From Synechocystis sp. PCC 7509 (lineage in GTDB: Bacteria; Cyanobacteriota; Cyanobacteriia; Cyanobacteriales; Chroococcidiopsidaceae), in the NCBI RefSeq assembly GCF_000332075.2, contig NZ_ALVU02000001.1, positions 3,608,324-3,672,323 on the forward strand: a stretch of DNA of 64,000 nucleotides, given 5' to 3'. The translations under genes and the position numbers were made by a program. Shown here piece after piece: positions 17,151 to 24,667 of the stretch. Under the pieces are notes generated by a model. The model had not been told where the DNA came from, made no database searches, and was given only the letters and a program-made list of their open reading frames with translations. Position 1 is the stretch's first letter; the number at the start of each line of letters is the position of its first letter.

Positions 17151-18105
17151 ATTGTCTATCGGGGGAAGGCTTTTCAATAAATTTTTCACCATTAAAATGC
17201 CAAGCAATTCCATCGGGATCATGAAGAGAAGTCCATTGCCCAAAATTGGGAGCATTTTTCTTATGACGAAGGGTGCTGGGAGAAACATTTAATCTTCTTG
17301 CTAAAGCAGCACCAGTGAGGTGAAGTGGTACTTGTTGGGAATTTTTACTTTCGGATTTATCTAGTGAGCTATAAGGTAAGTCGCCAAGTGGCTTACTATT
17401 GAGCGATGATACTTTGGGATGATTATTTTCTGCGCTCAGTGGTAAACCATCAAGTGAGTCATAAACTGGCTCACTGATGATTTGCTTCAACGAGTCATCC
17501 AGCAGTTCACTTGGTAATTCACTATGGGGCAGCGTGCTTTCCTGAACTGGTAGGTAGTTTAAGATAGATTCGGTAGTTGGCTTGACTGGTAGTGGCTCAT
17601 TTGATAGCTTACTGTTGGTGGAGTCGGTTTCATAAACAGATGACTTCACTAATTGAGTGTCACCATCTGCTCCAGTTGTTTGTAGCTCACTTTTAGATGT
17701 ACTCACGGACATTGCTACAGACTCGTTTGTCAAATCAAAGGTTGTGTTAGGTGATTTTTTTTGTGGCTCACTTAATGCCTCACAGTTGTCAGGCTGATGC
17801 AGATATTTCTTTGGCAATAGATCCTCACCAGAAGAAAGAAAAGTATCCTGACTCATTGCCTGCTTGAGTGCTGCTACATCAGAAACCAGACTGCTCACCT
17901 TCACCTCTAAATCCTCAATCCGCTTTGGTGTGCCTGATAGCTCACTTGGTAGCACATTAGGTATGCTACCACCTAGGTAAGTCTCAAGGATTGCCACAAT
18001 AGCGGCAGAATCTGACTTTAATCCTTGAGAGTGCTTAAATTCAACCAGTCGTTCATAGACTTGGAGTGGCGGGTAGGCTGCTATACGGGGATTTTTTGTT
18101 GCCAT
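17149..18105 (-). CDS. integrase-element cargo protein with repeated Ser-Glu motifs, HTH-like ends
   Basis: I do not recognise a family for this 318-residue protein. The N-terminal 45 residues (PPLQVYERLVEFKHSQGLKS, then AAIVAILETYLGG) resemble the start of small cyanobacterial DNA-binding proteins. The last 50 residues (GAALARRLNVSPSTLRHKK, then DGIAWHFNGEKFIEKP) look like a helix-turn-helix with a recognition helix. Between them lies a Ser/Pro/Leu-rich, probably disordered linker with repeated SEL, SEP and SLD motifs. Many of these are encoded by the same AGTGAG codons, so the complementary CTCACT is scattered through the gene and recurs in its promoter. A regulatory or excision-directionality role is possible inference. 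Confidence 0.6.
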   Translation of the reverse strand: MATKNPRIAAYPPLQVYERLVEFKHSQGLKSDSAAIVAILETYLGGSIPNVLPSELSGTPKRIEDLEVKVSSLVSDVAALKQAMSQDTFLSSGEDLLPKKYLHQPDNCEALSEPQKKSPNTTFDLTNESVAMSVSTSKSELQTTGADGDTQLVKSSVYETDSTNSKLSNEPLPVKPTTESILNYLPVQESTLPHSELPSELLDDSLKQIISEPVYDSLDGLPLSAENNHPKVSSLNSKPLGDLPYSSLDKSESKNSQQVPLHLTGAALARRLNVSPSTLRHKKNAPNFGQWTSLHDPDGIAWHFNGEKFIEKPSPDRQ

Positions 18106-18154
18106 AGTTTGTAGATTTCCACACTTGATACAACTCTAGCCTACCCCATTTATA

Positions 18155-18270
18155 GCTCACCTATAGCTCACTCTTTACTCCTTTTTTCATGTTCGCTTGT
18201 TGACAAAAATGTGTGCCTAGGAAAGAAAATGTTCTAAATTACACCATTTGTGATTCACTCGTAGCTCACT
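18155..18270 (-). repeat. GCTCAC(T/C) repeats in the cargo-gene promoter
   Basis: Upstream of the 318-residue gene's start (18105), TATAGCTCACC and TATAGCTCACT lie in tandem (motif cores 18155-18161 and 18166-18172, 11-base period). A third GTAGCTCACT has its core at 18264-18270. Exact GCTCACT also occurs inside the gene at 17469, 17685, 17766 and 17940, with an inverted copy AGTGAGC at 17363. An operator array is a reasonable reading. Confidence 0.5.
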
Positions 18271-18457
18271 TTTTTCCGTGCTACTTTCACATCTATTTCT
18301 GATTGCTTTGTTTTGCACGTAGGCGTACATCGCCGTAGAAATCGTTTGCTTGTGGTCAAATCTCTACCCAATCGCAGCGCATTCAGTGGAGAATAATCAT
18401 AGATAAGAAAATATCCCTAAACTTCATTGAATCGAAGTGCAATATGAATACACCGTC

Positions 18458-18828
18458 GGAACTTTTAGCATCCGCATTGTTCCATCCTTTTTAGGGATGG
18501 GGATTTCATGTAGCTTATTGTGCTTCCATGTGTTAACATTTTCCCTAAGATTCTGACTTAAGGTGAAGCGTTCCTCAAATGTGAGGGATGCTTTGCCGTC
18601 AACCCCCGCCGTTTTCTTACCAGCGTTCAACTGAGTTACTTGGCGTATAGCCAGAAATCTTGCAGCCTTTGACTTCAAGATAAGTTTTTGTAGATACTTC
18701 GCTTTGCGCTTGTCTCCAACATTCACTGCTTTCCACACTCGTTTTTGCAAGCGGAATAAATCCCTCCGAAATTTCTTCCAGGGGAGATTCTTCCAAAGTT
18801 CACTAGCGTTGTCGCTGTGTCTAACCAT
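18458..18828 (-). pseudogene. 5' part of intron reverse transcriptase
   Basis: This is the N-terminal RT region of the group II intron protein: KFRRDLFRLQKRVWKAV, then TQLNAGKKTAGVDGKASLT (RT block 0/1) and IPIPKKDGTMRMLKVPT (block 1), where it runs into the serine-integrase element. The remaining RT blocks continue at 14507 downward on the same strand. ATG 18828 is a plausible start, close to intron domain IV as usual. The gene is inactive as it stands. Confidence 0.85.
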
Positions 18829-19486
18829 GCTCTGCTCCAGAAAAGTGTGTTCTTTGAACCTTGACCCAATTACGGGTCATCCTACCCAGTCTGCGGGATT
18901 CCGCTTCTCGTCTAGCCTACTAGGGTTACGAAGCCCCAGACCTAACAGACTGTTTTTATTCGTTCCTCTCGTTTGATTGATCGTTCCCTTAGATGGATTC
19001 AATTCAACCGCCAGAACCCCACACTCTTGTCGCTGTTAAAAGAAAGACGCGACGGGATACTAATCTCTGGCGTGGTCAGGCTAGGTATTGCTACCTTCCA
19101 GGGTTCCCTGGTTTACGTCCTGCCATTAAATGGGTTGCTTTTCTAGAATCTGTTTCATCAATAGGAACTCCCTGTTAGCGCCAGTGTCAGCCCGTAACGG
19201 CTGTCTGATTGCGCCCTGTCCCCGGCTCCGCTCTACCGATTTCCCCGAAGGTACTCCGAGTCGGTTCGGCGCGGGCAGATAAGGAGTCATGCCTGAGTTT
19301 GGCAGGTAGGGCTTTCACCTACATCAATCGAGAAGTTCAACCTATAATGACAGTAATCTGCTGTCAGGCTGGAATGCTTATGTACGGGTTGTTTACCGTG
19401 ATTCAGCATTCAACGAATCGCACTCTTTTCTTTAATTACCTTTCACCTTACAATTAAGTAAGGAACTATAGTAAGGCATTACGTTA

Positions 19487-19735
19487 ATGAAAAGCGCTAC
19501 TATTACCAGTAAAGGTCAAGTCACTATTCCCAAAGAGATTCGAGACTACTTAAAGTTAGAAATTGGCAGCAAAATTGACTTTGTAATTGATGAGAACGGG
19601 ACTGTTAAGATAATTCCCCTCACTGTATCAGTTACAGCATTGTCTGGAATGCTACGCCGTCCGGGTCTGGCTGCCGCAACTATTGAAGAAGATATGGAAT
19701 TAGCGATCGCTCAGGGTGCTTGTGATTGCACTTGA
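19487..19735 (+). CDS. vapB: AbrB-like antitoxin (VapB)
   Basis: This 82-residue protein has the SpoVT/AbrB swapped-hairpin DNA-binding domain at the N-terminus (ATITSKGQVTIPKEIRDYLKLEIGSKIDFVI, interrupted, then VKIIPL) and a toxin-binding tail (GMLRRPGLAAATIEEDMELAIAQG). It should neutralise the adjacent PIN toxin and autoregulate the operon. Its frame overlaps the toxin gene by 20 bases, which is typical of vapBC. A degenerate copy of the gene and its leader lies at 12110-12385. The group II intron 5' end (19423) sits 64 bases upstream, inside its leader. Confidence 0.85.
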   Translation: MKSATITSKGQVTIPKEIRDYLKLEIGSKIDFVIDENGTVKIIPLTVSVTALSGMLRRPGLAAATIEEDMELAIAQGACDCT

Positions 19736-20153
19736 TACCAATATTTTAGTGCGTTACGTGACTGCTGATGACCTAGAGCAGTGGCAATTAGCCGCCGCGC
19801 TAATTGAAGCAGAGGGGCAATTGTGCTTTCTCTCTAATATTGTTCTTTGTGAGTTGGTTTGGGTACTTCAAGGTAAACCTTACCAATTTACTCGTCCACA
19901 AATTTCTGGCGTTCTGGAAGCCATGCTTGCCACTCCGGTGATGGAGTTTGAGAACCGATCCGCCGTCTATCAAGCTTTACAGCGCATGAAAGTGGGAAAA
20001 GCCGATTTCTCTGATTACTTAATTGGCGCAATCGCTCATCAAGCTGAGTGTTCTACTACTTATTCCTTTGACCGTAAGCTAATTGGTGAAAAAGGTTTTC
20101 AGTATCCACGCATTTCCGACAATACAATAGATAGCGACCGGGTAAAAAGTTGA
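19716..20153 (+). CDS. vapC: PIN-domain ribonuclease toxin (VapC)
   Basis: This 145-residue PIN-domain protein carries the acidic residues expected for metal-dependent RNA cleavage: the Asp in ALDTNILVRYV, the Glu in CELVWVL, an Asp in KADFSDYLIGAIA, and a final SFDRKL. The start is GTG 19716, inside vapB. It is expected to cut tRNA or rRNA when free of antitoxin. The pair appears complete and functional by sequence. It stands beside several recombinases, consistent with a stabilising role on a mobile segment (inference). Confidence 0.85.
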   Translation: MLVIALDTNILVRYVTADDLEQWQLAAALIEAEGQLCFLSNIVLCELVWVLQGKPYQFTRPQISGVLEAMLATPVMEFENRSAVYQALQRMKVGKADFSDYLIGAIAHQAECSTTYSFDRKLIGEKGFQYPRISDNTIDSDRVKS

Positions 20154-20160
20154 TTCCTTT

Positions 20161-20976
20161 ATGACCAAGCTTCCCCCACGCAAACTCCCTTTTTCAAACC
20201 GCCGGGATCGCCAATTCCTCTACCTTCATGAAGTTGATGCCCTGATCGCTGCAAGCATCCATTCCCGCGCCCCGACTCGCAACCAAGCTCTAATTATGCT
20301 CCTGTTCTGTCAAGCGCTACAACCATCGGAAATCTGCTGGCTGCGCTGGTGCGACCTCAATTTTACTGCCCATACTCTGCTCATTGTTCGTAATCGATCT
20401 AAGTCCCTCCGCCTCCAGCCGCAAGTTGTAGTCAACCAACAACCTTTGTGTCCTGCGGAAATTGAGATTTTGCAGGAATTAATACAACTTAGTAAAACTG
20501 ACTGGATATTAGAGAGCGAGAGAAAACAACGCCTAAGCGATCGCTCTTTACACCACATCGTTCACCAAGCTGGCAAGCAAGCTGGTTTACCCCTTCCCGT
20601 CCATCCCTATATGCTTCGCCGCTCCGGGCTATATTATCGCGCTGCTCTATTGCTTCAAAGAGCCAACTTGTCGCTGCATGAATGCTGCCTGCTGTGGAAT
20701 TATTACGCTACATCCTCTGCAATGACTGCCTCTGCACAAATTGAGTATAGGGCAATTGAACGCAAACGTGAGGAAACTTTTTTACTTGCTTTTGAGCAGA
20801 TTAAAGCTTTTGCTGGCATTAGCAGCGATGAAAATGTTATCGACTATCTTTTGGGCGCTTATTTATTATCTCCCCATTTATCAGAAATTTTCGATAACTA
20901 CTGGCTAACCCCCGCCTACTGGCGTTTGAAAACTTTGCCGAAAACATTTAAGTCTATTAGAAGCACCTATTCTTAA
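20161..20976 (+). CDS. catalytically degenerate tyrosine-recombinase-like protein
   Basis: This 271-residue protein has the tyrosine recombinase catalytic-domain layout, but key residues have changed. The first catalytic Arg, normally in HGLRVSE, is Gln in QALQPSEICWLRW. The HxxR His is Tyr in HPYMLRRSG, keeping the second Arg. The GH-x-S/T block is replaced by WNYYATSS; a Tyr remains in QIEYRAI. An extra C-terminal extension (about residues 205-271) follows. It probably binds DNA without recombining it. It starts 7 bases after vapC and is likely co-transcribed with vapBC. Confidence 0.65.
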   Translation: MTKLPPRKLPFSNRRDRQFLYLHEVDALIAASIHSRAPTRNQALIMLLFCQALQPSEICWLRWCDLNFTAHTLLIVRNRSKSLRLQPQVVVNQQPLCPAEIEILQELIQLSKTDWILESERKQRLSDRSLHHIVHQAGKQAGLPLPVHPYMLRRSGLYYRAALLLQRANLSLHECCLLWNYYATSSAMTASAQIEYRAIERKREETFLLAFEQIKAFAGISSDENVIDYLLGAYLLSPHLSEIFDNYWLTPAYWRLKTLPKTFKSIRSTYS

Positions 20977-20998
20977 AAGCTTTGTATTAGAACTGTAG

Positions 20999-21955
20999 CT
21001 ACTTTAACTTCAATCCCTGTACAGCTTGACGCTTAGTTTCCTCTCCTCGGCGGTCATACTTAGCGGTAGTAGCTGGAGACGCATGACCAGCCAACTGCTG
21101 CACAGTGAATGTATCTGTATTAGCATCGAACAAGTTTGAGCAAAAGGTGCGCCGGAAGTCGTGAGGAGAAAATTGCTCAACCCCTGCTTTTAGCGCTCGT
21201 TCTTTCACAAGCTTGTAAATACCATCTCCATCCTCAGCGAAATGCCGCTTTTCGGCTCTACCTCCTTTGTTGACGGGACAAATTAATGCCCCTGGTTCGT
21301 TACCCCTAATTTTTAGCCAATCCTCTACAATCTCAAGAGCTTCGGCGGTCAGATAAACAATGCGCCGCTTTTCTCCTTTTCCGCGCTGCACAACAATTGA
21401 GCCACTCGTGCGGTCAAGGTCAGCTAATACTAAACGTGCCAATTCTTGCCGTCTGATTCCGCCCGTTCGCAAAATCGCAATTACTGCCGCATCTCGTAAA
21501 TCTATGGGCTTAGGGTTAACAAAGCAACTAGCAATCAATGCACTAATTTCTTCACTTGTTAAAGCTCGACCGCGCAAGCCAAGGGAGGTTTTTAGCGACG
21601 GTAAGGCGATCGCTTTATTGTAATGGGTCATCTCGATTAAATCCAATTGGTAAGCTTCTAATAACACTCGCCGCAAAGCTACCAGCATTCTGTTTACTGT
21701 AGTAGCAGCTAATTTTTGTTTCAGAGCCGTACGAACTGCTGCCGTATGACGATAGCGAAGTTTCGACCAGTCTAAAGTCATAGCATCACATTCTCCCGCC
21801 GTCAATAATGAGGCAATTTGATTTAACGCCGAACGCATTGCCCGCTCCGATCCCAGCGTTAACGAGCCGAGGTAAACGGCGGCAGGATGATTGCTTAAAG
21901 GGACAGGCTCAGTGAGCTTGAGCGTAACGATTTCATTGGCGGACAACAGGCGCAT
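20999..21955 (-). CDS. tyrosine site-specific recombinase (XerC/D type)
   Basis: This full two-domain integrase of 318 residues has an N-terminal SAM-like core-binding domain (about 20-120; AAVYLGSLTLGSERAMRSALNQIA and following helices) and a catalytic domain with an intact set. The first Arg is in TGGIRRQELARL, the HxxR in FSPHDFRRTFCSNLF, the third His in LAGHASPATTAKYDRR, and the nucleophile Tyr in KYDRR. It is convergent with the degenerate recombinase gene, 22 bases apart. It could mobilise a surrounding segment, but I could not assign attachment sites. Confidence 0.85.
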   Translation of the reverse strand: MRLLSANEIVTLKLTEPVPLSNHPAAVYLGSLTLGSERAMRSALNQIASLLTAGECDAMTLDWSKLRYRHTAAVRTALKQKLAATTVNRMLVALRRVLLEAYQLDLIEMTHYNKAIALPSLKTSLGLRGRALTSEEISALIASCFVNPKPIDLRDAAVIAILRTGGIRRQELARLVLADLDRTSGSIVVQRGKGEKRRIVYLTAEALEIVEDWLKIRGNEPGALICPVNKGGRAEKRHFAEDGDGIYKLVKERALKAGVEQFSPHDFRRTFCSNLFDANTDTFTVQQLAGHASPATTAKYDRRGEETKRQAVQGLKLK

Positions 21956-22087
21956 TACTCTTGAAAACTTACCTTCTCAAGAGCTATTTTCTCACAAAGT
22001 AAAGCAACTAATCGTCAATCTTTTTACTGCGGTGCTGACAGATATCTAAAACTGCCTAAAGCCTCAGCAACACTATCGAACTTTACT

Positions 22088-22363
22088 TTACTTACCAATC
22101 AAAACAGCTTGGTTACTTCCTCTAGTTACAGAACCGTCCGCACTCATCAATAGAGGCTGCCCCAAAACCACCGCCAGCTTACTTTGAGCTACAGGCTTGT
22201 TATCGACGACACACAACATTCTTCTATTTAGAGTGACGCTATCAAACCCGATAAATACTTGACCGTTAACTTGGAGAGAGCGATTATTTTTGGGGGAGAT
22301 GAAAGACCCGAAATGCGGTAAAATGTCTCTATGTCCGACTCTGAGCAAGTAACCGTTTACCAA
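22088..22363 (-). CDS. possible hypothetical protein
   Basis: A 91-codon frame encodes a beta-rich sequence (LQVNGQVFIGFDSVTL, then LCVVDNKPVAQSKLAVVLGQPLLMS and NQAVLIGK). I recognise no family. The only initiation codon in frame is TTG 22363, and the beginning overlaps the divergent gene starting at 22331, so the true start may be later or the frame may be spurious. The amino-acid composition is reasonable for a real protein. Confidence 0.3.
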   Translation of the reverse strand: MVNGYLLRVGHRDILPHFGSFISPKNNRSLQVNGQVFIGFDSVTLNRRMLCVVDNKPVAQSKLAVVLGQPLLMSADGSVTRGSNQAVLIGK

Positions 22364-22770
22364 CTCAAAATTTTCATCCTAGGCATCAGTCCCATGATTT
22401 GGCGACGTATTAAAGTTCGCAGCGACAACACGATCGCCGATCTGCACTACATCATCCAGATCGTAATGGGCTGGACAGACTCCCATTTGCATCGCTTTGT
22501 CATCCACAAGAAAGATTACGGCATCGCTCAAATCGGTGGTATTTCATTCTCTGACGATCCCAGCCTAAGTCAAACTAGCTGACTTGGGCTGGCGTGTAAA
22601 AGAGCGGTTTTTATACGAATATGACTTCGGCGACTATTGGCAGCATCAAATTCGAGTCGAGAAAATACTTACCTCCAAATCAAATAACTTAGAGCCAGTG
22701 TGTATTAGTGGCCAATGTGCTTGCCCTCCAGAAGACTGTGGTGGCGCGTGGCAGTTCATGGCAAAAAAAC
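22343..22770 (+). pseudogene. plasmid pRiA4b ORF-3-like gene, frameshifted and truncated
   Basis: The N-terminal part (TVYQLKIFILGISPMIWRRIKV, interrupted, then IADLHYIIQIVMGWTDSHLHRF) and, in another frame after 22583, RFLYEYDFGDYWQHQIRVEKIL and CPPEDCGGAW are the hallmark blocks of the pRiA4b ORF-3 family. At 22560-22600, CTAGCTGACTTGGGCTGG in the second frame restores LADLGW, so a single frameshift separates the halves. The 3' end is lost where transposase sequence begins near 22770. The family's function is unknown; members often lie with transposons. Confidence 0.7.
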
Positions 22771-22794
22771 AGGCATATTGGGTCGGTTACATCG

Positions 22795-23721
22795 TAGAAC
22801 AGGTTACACTCTTGCGGTCAACGTTTAGAAGAAGAATTGGGTGAAGAAAAAGGAGGATATATCGAAGGTTGTCAGCGAGAATGGGAGAAATTGCCGATAC
22901 CCAACTTACCTCTAGTTGTGGGAATGGATGGAGGATATCTTCGCTCTACTAAACCCAAATTACGCGACAAAAGTAACTTTGAAGCCATTGTAGGCAAGAG
23001 TGTCAAAGCTGATGGTACATCCAAGCGGTTCGGGGGAGTTCATGGCTACGACACCAAACCCCATCGGCGGATCTTTGAGGTTTTGAAATCTCAAGGAATG
23101 CAGATGAATCAACAAGTGACATTCATGTCAGATGGTGATGATAAGCTCCGCCAACTCCAATTTGCCCTTACCCCAAATGCTGAATACTTGCTGGATTGGT
23201 TTCACATTACGATGCGACTCACTGTAATGAGTCAGACAGCCAAAGGACTTAAAAAACAAGATAATGAATTAGAGCTAACTAAAAAATTAGAACAAATTAA
23301 ATGGTATTTGTGGCATGGCAACATCTTTAGAGCTTCACAACTCATCGAAAGCCTTATTGATGATCTTGAAGTCGAGATTTTTGATGGCAACGATCGCCCA
23401 GAAGTGAAAAAACTATTTAAAATGGTGCGGGAGTTTGAAACATATATTTCTAACAACAGTGGTTATATTCCTAATTATGGAGAACGGTGGCGCAATGGTG
23501 AAGCAATTGCAACTGGCTTCGTAGAATCGACGGTCAATCAAGTTATTACCAAGCGGTTTGTCAAGAAACAGCAGAGGCGCTGGACTCCCAAAGGTGCCCA
23601 TCTTTTACTGCAAGTTAGATTATCAGTTTTGAATGAAGATTTCCGCAGTAAATTTCAGCAATGGTATCCTGGTTTGAGAACGGGAGATTGCCTAGCCGAG
23701 ACAAGGGCCATAGCCTCATAA
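22795..23721 (+). pseudogene. ISKra4-type transposase, 5'-truncated
   Basis: The frame is open from about 22795 (RLHSCGQRLEEELG) and continues LPLVVGMDGGYLRS, then HGYDTKPHRRIFE, VTFMSDGDDKLRQL, YLLDWFHITMRL and GEAIATGFVESTVNQVI. These blocks (D-G-G-Y, S-D-G-D, DWFH and E-S-T-VN) are those of the ISKra4-family DDE transposases. About 300 residues remain against the usual 450 or more, so the N-terminal DNA-binding part is missing. It is joined directly to the broken pRiA4b-like gene. Confidence 0.75.
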
Positions 23722-23803
23722 AAATCAGGATTAAATGGGCTTCGATTGACTTTTCAATCTGTGAATATTTATTCAACAAAGGTTGTTAGTGTGTGTCTAG
23801 ATA

Positions 23804-23833
23804 TTTACCAACTTTGGAGCATAAGTTGGTAAA
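23804..23833 (+). repeat. 11-bp perfect inverted repeat upstream of the single-domain tyrosine recombinase
   Basis: TTTACCAACTT (23804-23814) and AAGTTGGTAAA (23823-23833) are perfect complements with an 8-base spacer, 38 bases before the recombinase ATG at 23872. This arm-spacer-arm geometry fits a tyrosine-recombinase core site, an operator for the gene, or a small terminator. No poly-T follows, which argues against a terminator. Confidence 0.55.
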
Positions 23834-23871
23834 ATTGGAGTGGATACTCTCAGTTTTTGGGGAGTTGAGTC

Positions 23872-24501
23872 ATGACATTAGCAACCGTCCCACTATCGAA
23901 AGTTGGTAAAACCGAAAAGCGAGCTTCTAAATCTCCTAATTCTCGCAAATATTCAGAAGTTAGAACTAGAGAATATTTATTATTGGCAGAAATTGAAGCG
24001 ATGCGATCGGCAGTTAAAAAAGGCAAGGGTCGTCATGCTCACCGAGATTCAACTTTAATTTTGCTAATTTATCGTCATGGATTGCGTGTAGCTGAAGCAT
24101 CAGCATTGCAATGGACACAGATAGATTTTAATGGAGGGACGATTTACGTCAAGCGAGTTAAAAAGGGAACTTCTTCGGTGCAACCGCTATATGGTGACGA
24201 GATTCGGTCACTTCGCAAGCTACAACGAGATTATCCTGCTAGTCCCTATGTTTTTCAGTCTTCGCGATTTGGGCCGTTAGCTCATGATACGGTTGGTGGC
24301 ATTGTCGAGCGGGCTGGAGAGTTGGCTGCTTTACCGCCCGTTCATGCCCATATGCTGCGGCACGGCACGGGTTATTATTTGGCGAACCGAGGTATTGATA
24401 CTCGGACAATTCAGAGCTATCTGGGGCATAACAATATTCAACACACAGTGCGTTATACCGAACTTGCTTCTACCAAGTTTCAAGGGCTGTGGGATAGTTG
24501 A
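23872..24501 (+). CDS. single-domain tyrosine recombinase (FimB/FimE-like size)
   Basis: This 209-residue protein is only a catalytic domain with an N-terminal basic arm (KTEKRASKSPNSRKY). Catalytic residues are intact: the first Arg in YRHGLRVAEASAL, HxxR in AHMLRHGTGYY, the third His in LGHNNIQHTVRY with the nucleophile Tyr. The length matches FimB/FimE-type phase-variation recombinases, which invert short DNA between inverted repeats. It follows a perfect 11-bp inverted repeat and precedes mreB by 166 bases. It shares family features with the degenerate protein at 20161. Confidence 0.85.
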   Translation: MTLATVPLSKVGKTEKRASKSPNSRKYSEVRTREYLLLAEIEAMRSAVKKGKGRHAHRDSTLILLIYRHGLRVAEASALQWTQIDFNGGTIYVKRVKKGTSSVQPLYGDEIRSLRKLQRDYPASPYVFQSSRFGPLAHDTVGGIVERAGELAALPPVHAHMLRHGTGYYLANRGIDTRTIQSYLGHNNIQHTVRYTELASTKFQGLWDS

Positions 24502-24596
24502 CTGTAGTATCGTGAATCTTATTGTCTATCTCCCCCGAAAAAAATCGCTCTCCTTGAACTGGGGAAACAGCAAAGAGCAATCTTCAGAAAAAATGC

Positions 24597-24620
24597 TCGG
24601 TTTTTTATTGGGAAAACCGA
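24597..24620 (+). terminator. hairpin between the recombinase gene and mreB
   Basis: TCGGTTTT (24597-24604) pairs with AAAACCGA (24613-24620) around an 8-base loop, followed by TAAAAT. The low GC content and lack of a long T-run make it a weak terminator, but its position fits the end of the recombinase transcript before mreB. Confidence 0.4.
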
Positions 24621-24667
24621 TAAAATCCTCTAATGTGAACTTATTAAACTTTAGGGTAGCAAGATAC

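Larger units (their letters stand above)
14508..18462 (+). mobile_element. serine-integrase element inserted into the intron RT gene
   Basis: The RT gene is interrupted between residues reading KVPT. GGAAC occurs at both junctions (14503-14507 and 18458-18462), giving a length of about 3955 bp. The element carries a DUF5372-like gene, a large serine recombinase gene with one in-frame stop, a terminator and a divergent 318-residue gene. I saw no long terminal inverted repeats, as expected for serine integrases. The short shared pentamer is a candidate crossover core. Confidence 0.7.
13275..19423 (-). mobile_element. group II intron, interrupted by a serine-integrase element
   Basis: Read on the minus strand, the intron starts at 19423 with GTGCGATTCG, matching the GUGYG 5' consensus. 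It ends near 13275 with CCCTAAC. A 34-nt domain V hairpin (13318-13351; core GAGCCGGATGAGGCGAAAG) and a domain VI-like hairpin (about 13279-13314) are present. It encodes a reverse transcriptase/maturase with a C-terminal HNH domain. Taking away the 3.95-kb insertion leaves about 2.2 kb, a normal size for such introns. Exact ends are uncertain by a few bases. Confidence 0.8.

Noticed and set aside
18704-19457. Three plus-strand frames of 61-90 codons between 18704 and 19457
   Set aside because: They lie over the RT start and the structured RNA part of the group II intron and show no protein family features.
24284-24667. Long N-terminal extension of MreB reaching into the recombinase gene
   Set aside because: The frame is merely open there; MreB sequence begins at about 24668 with GLFGFF and the extension overlaps an intact recombinase in another frame.
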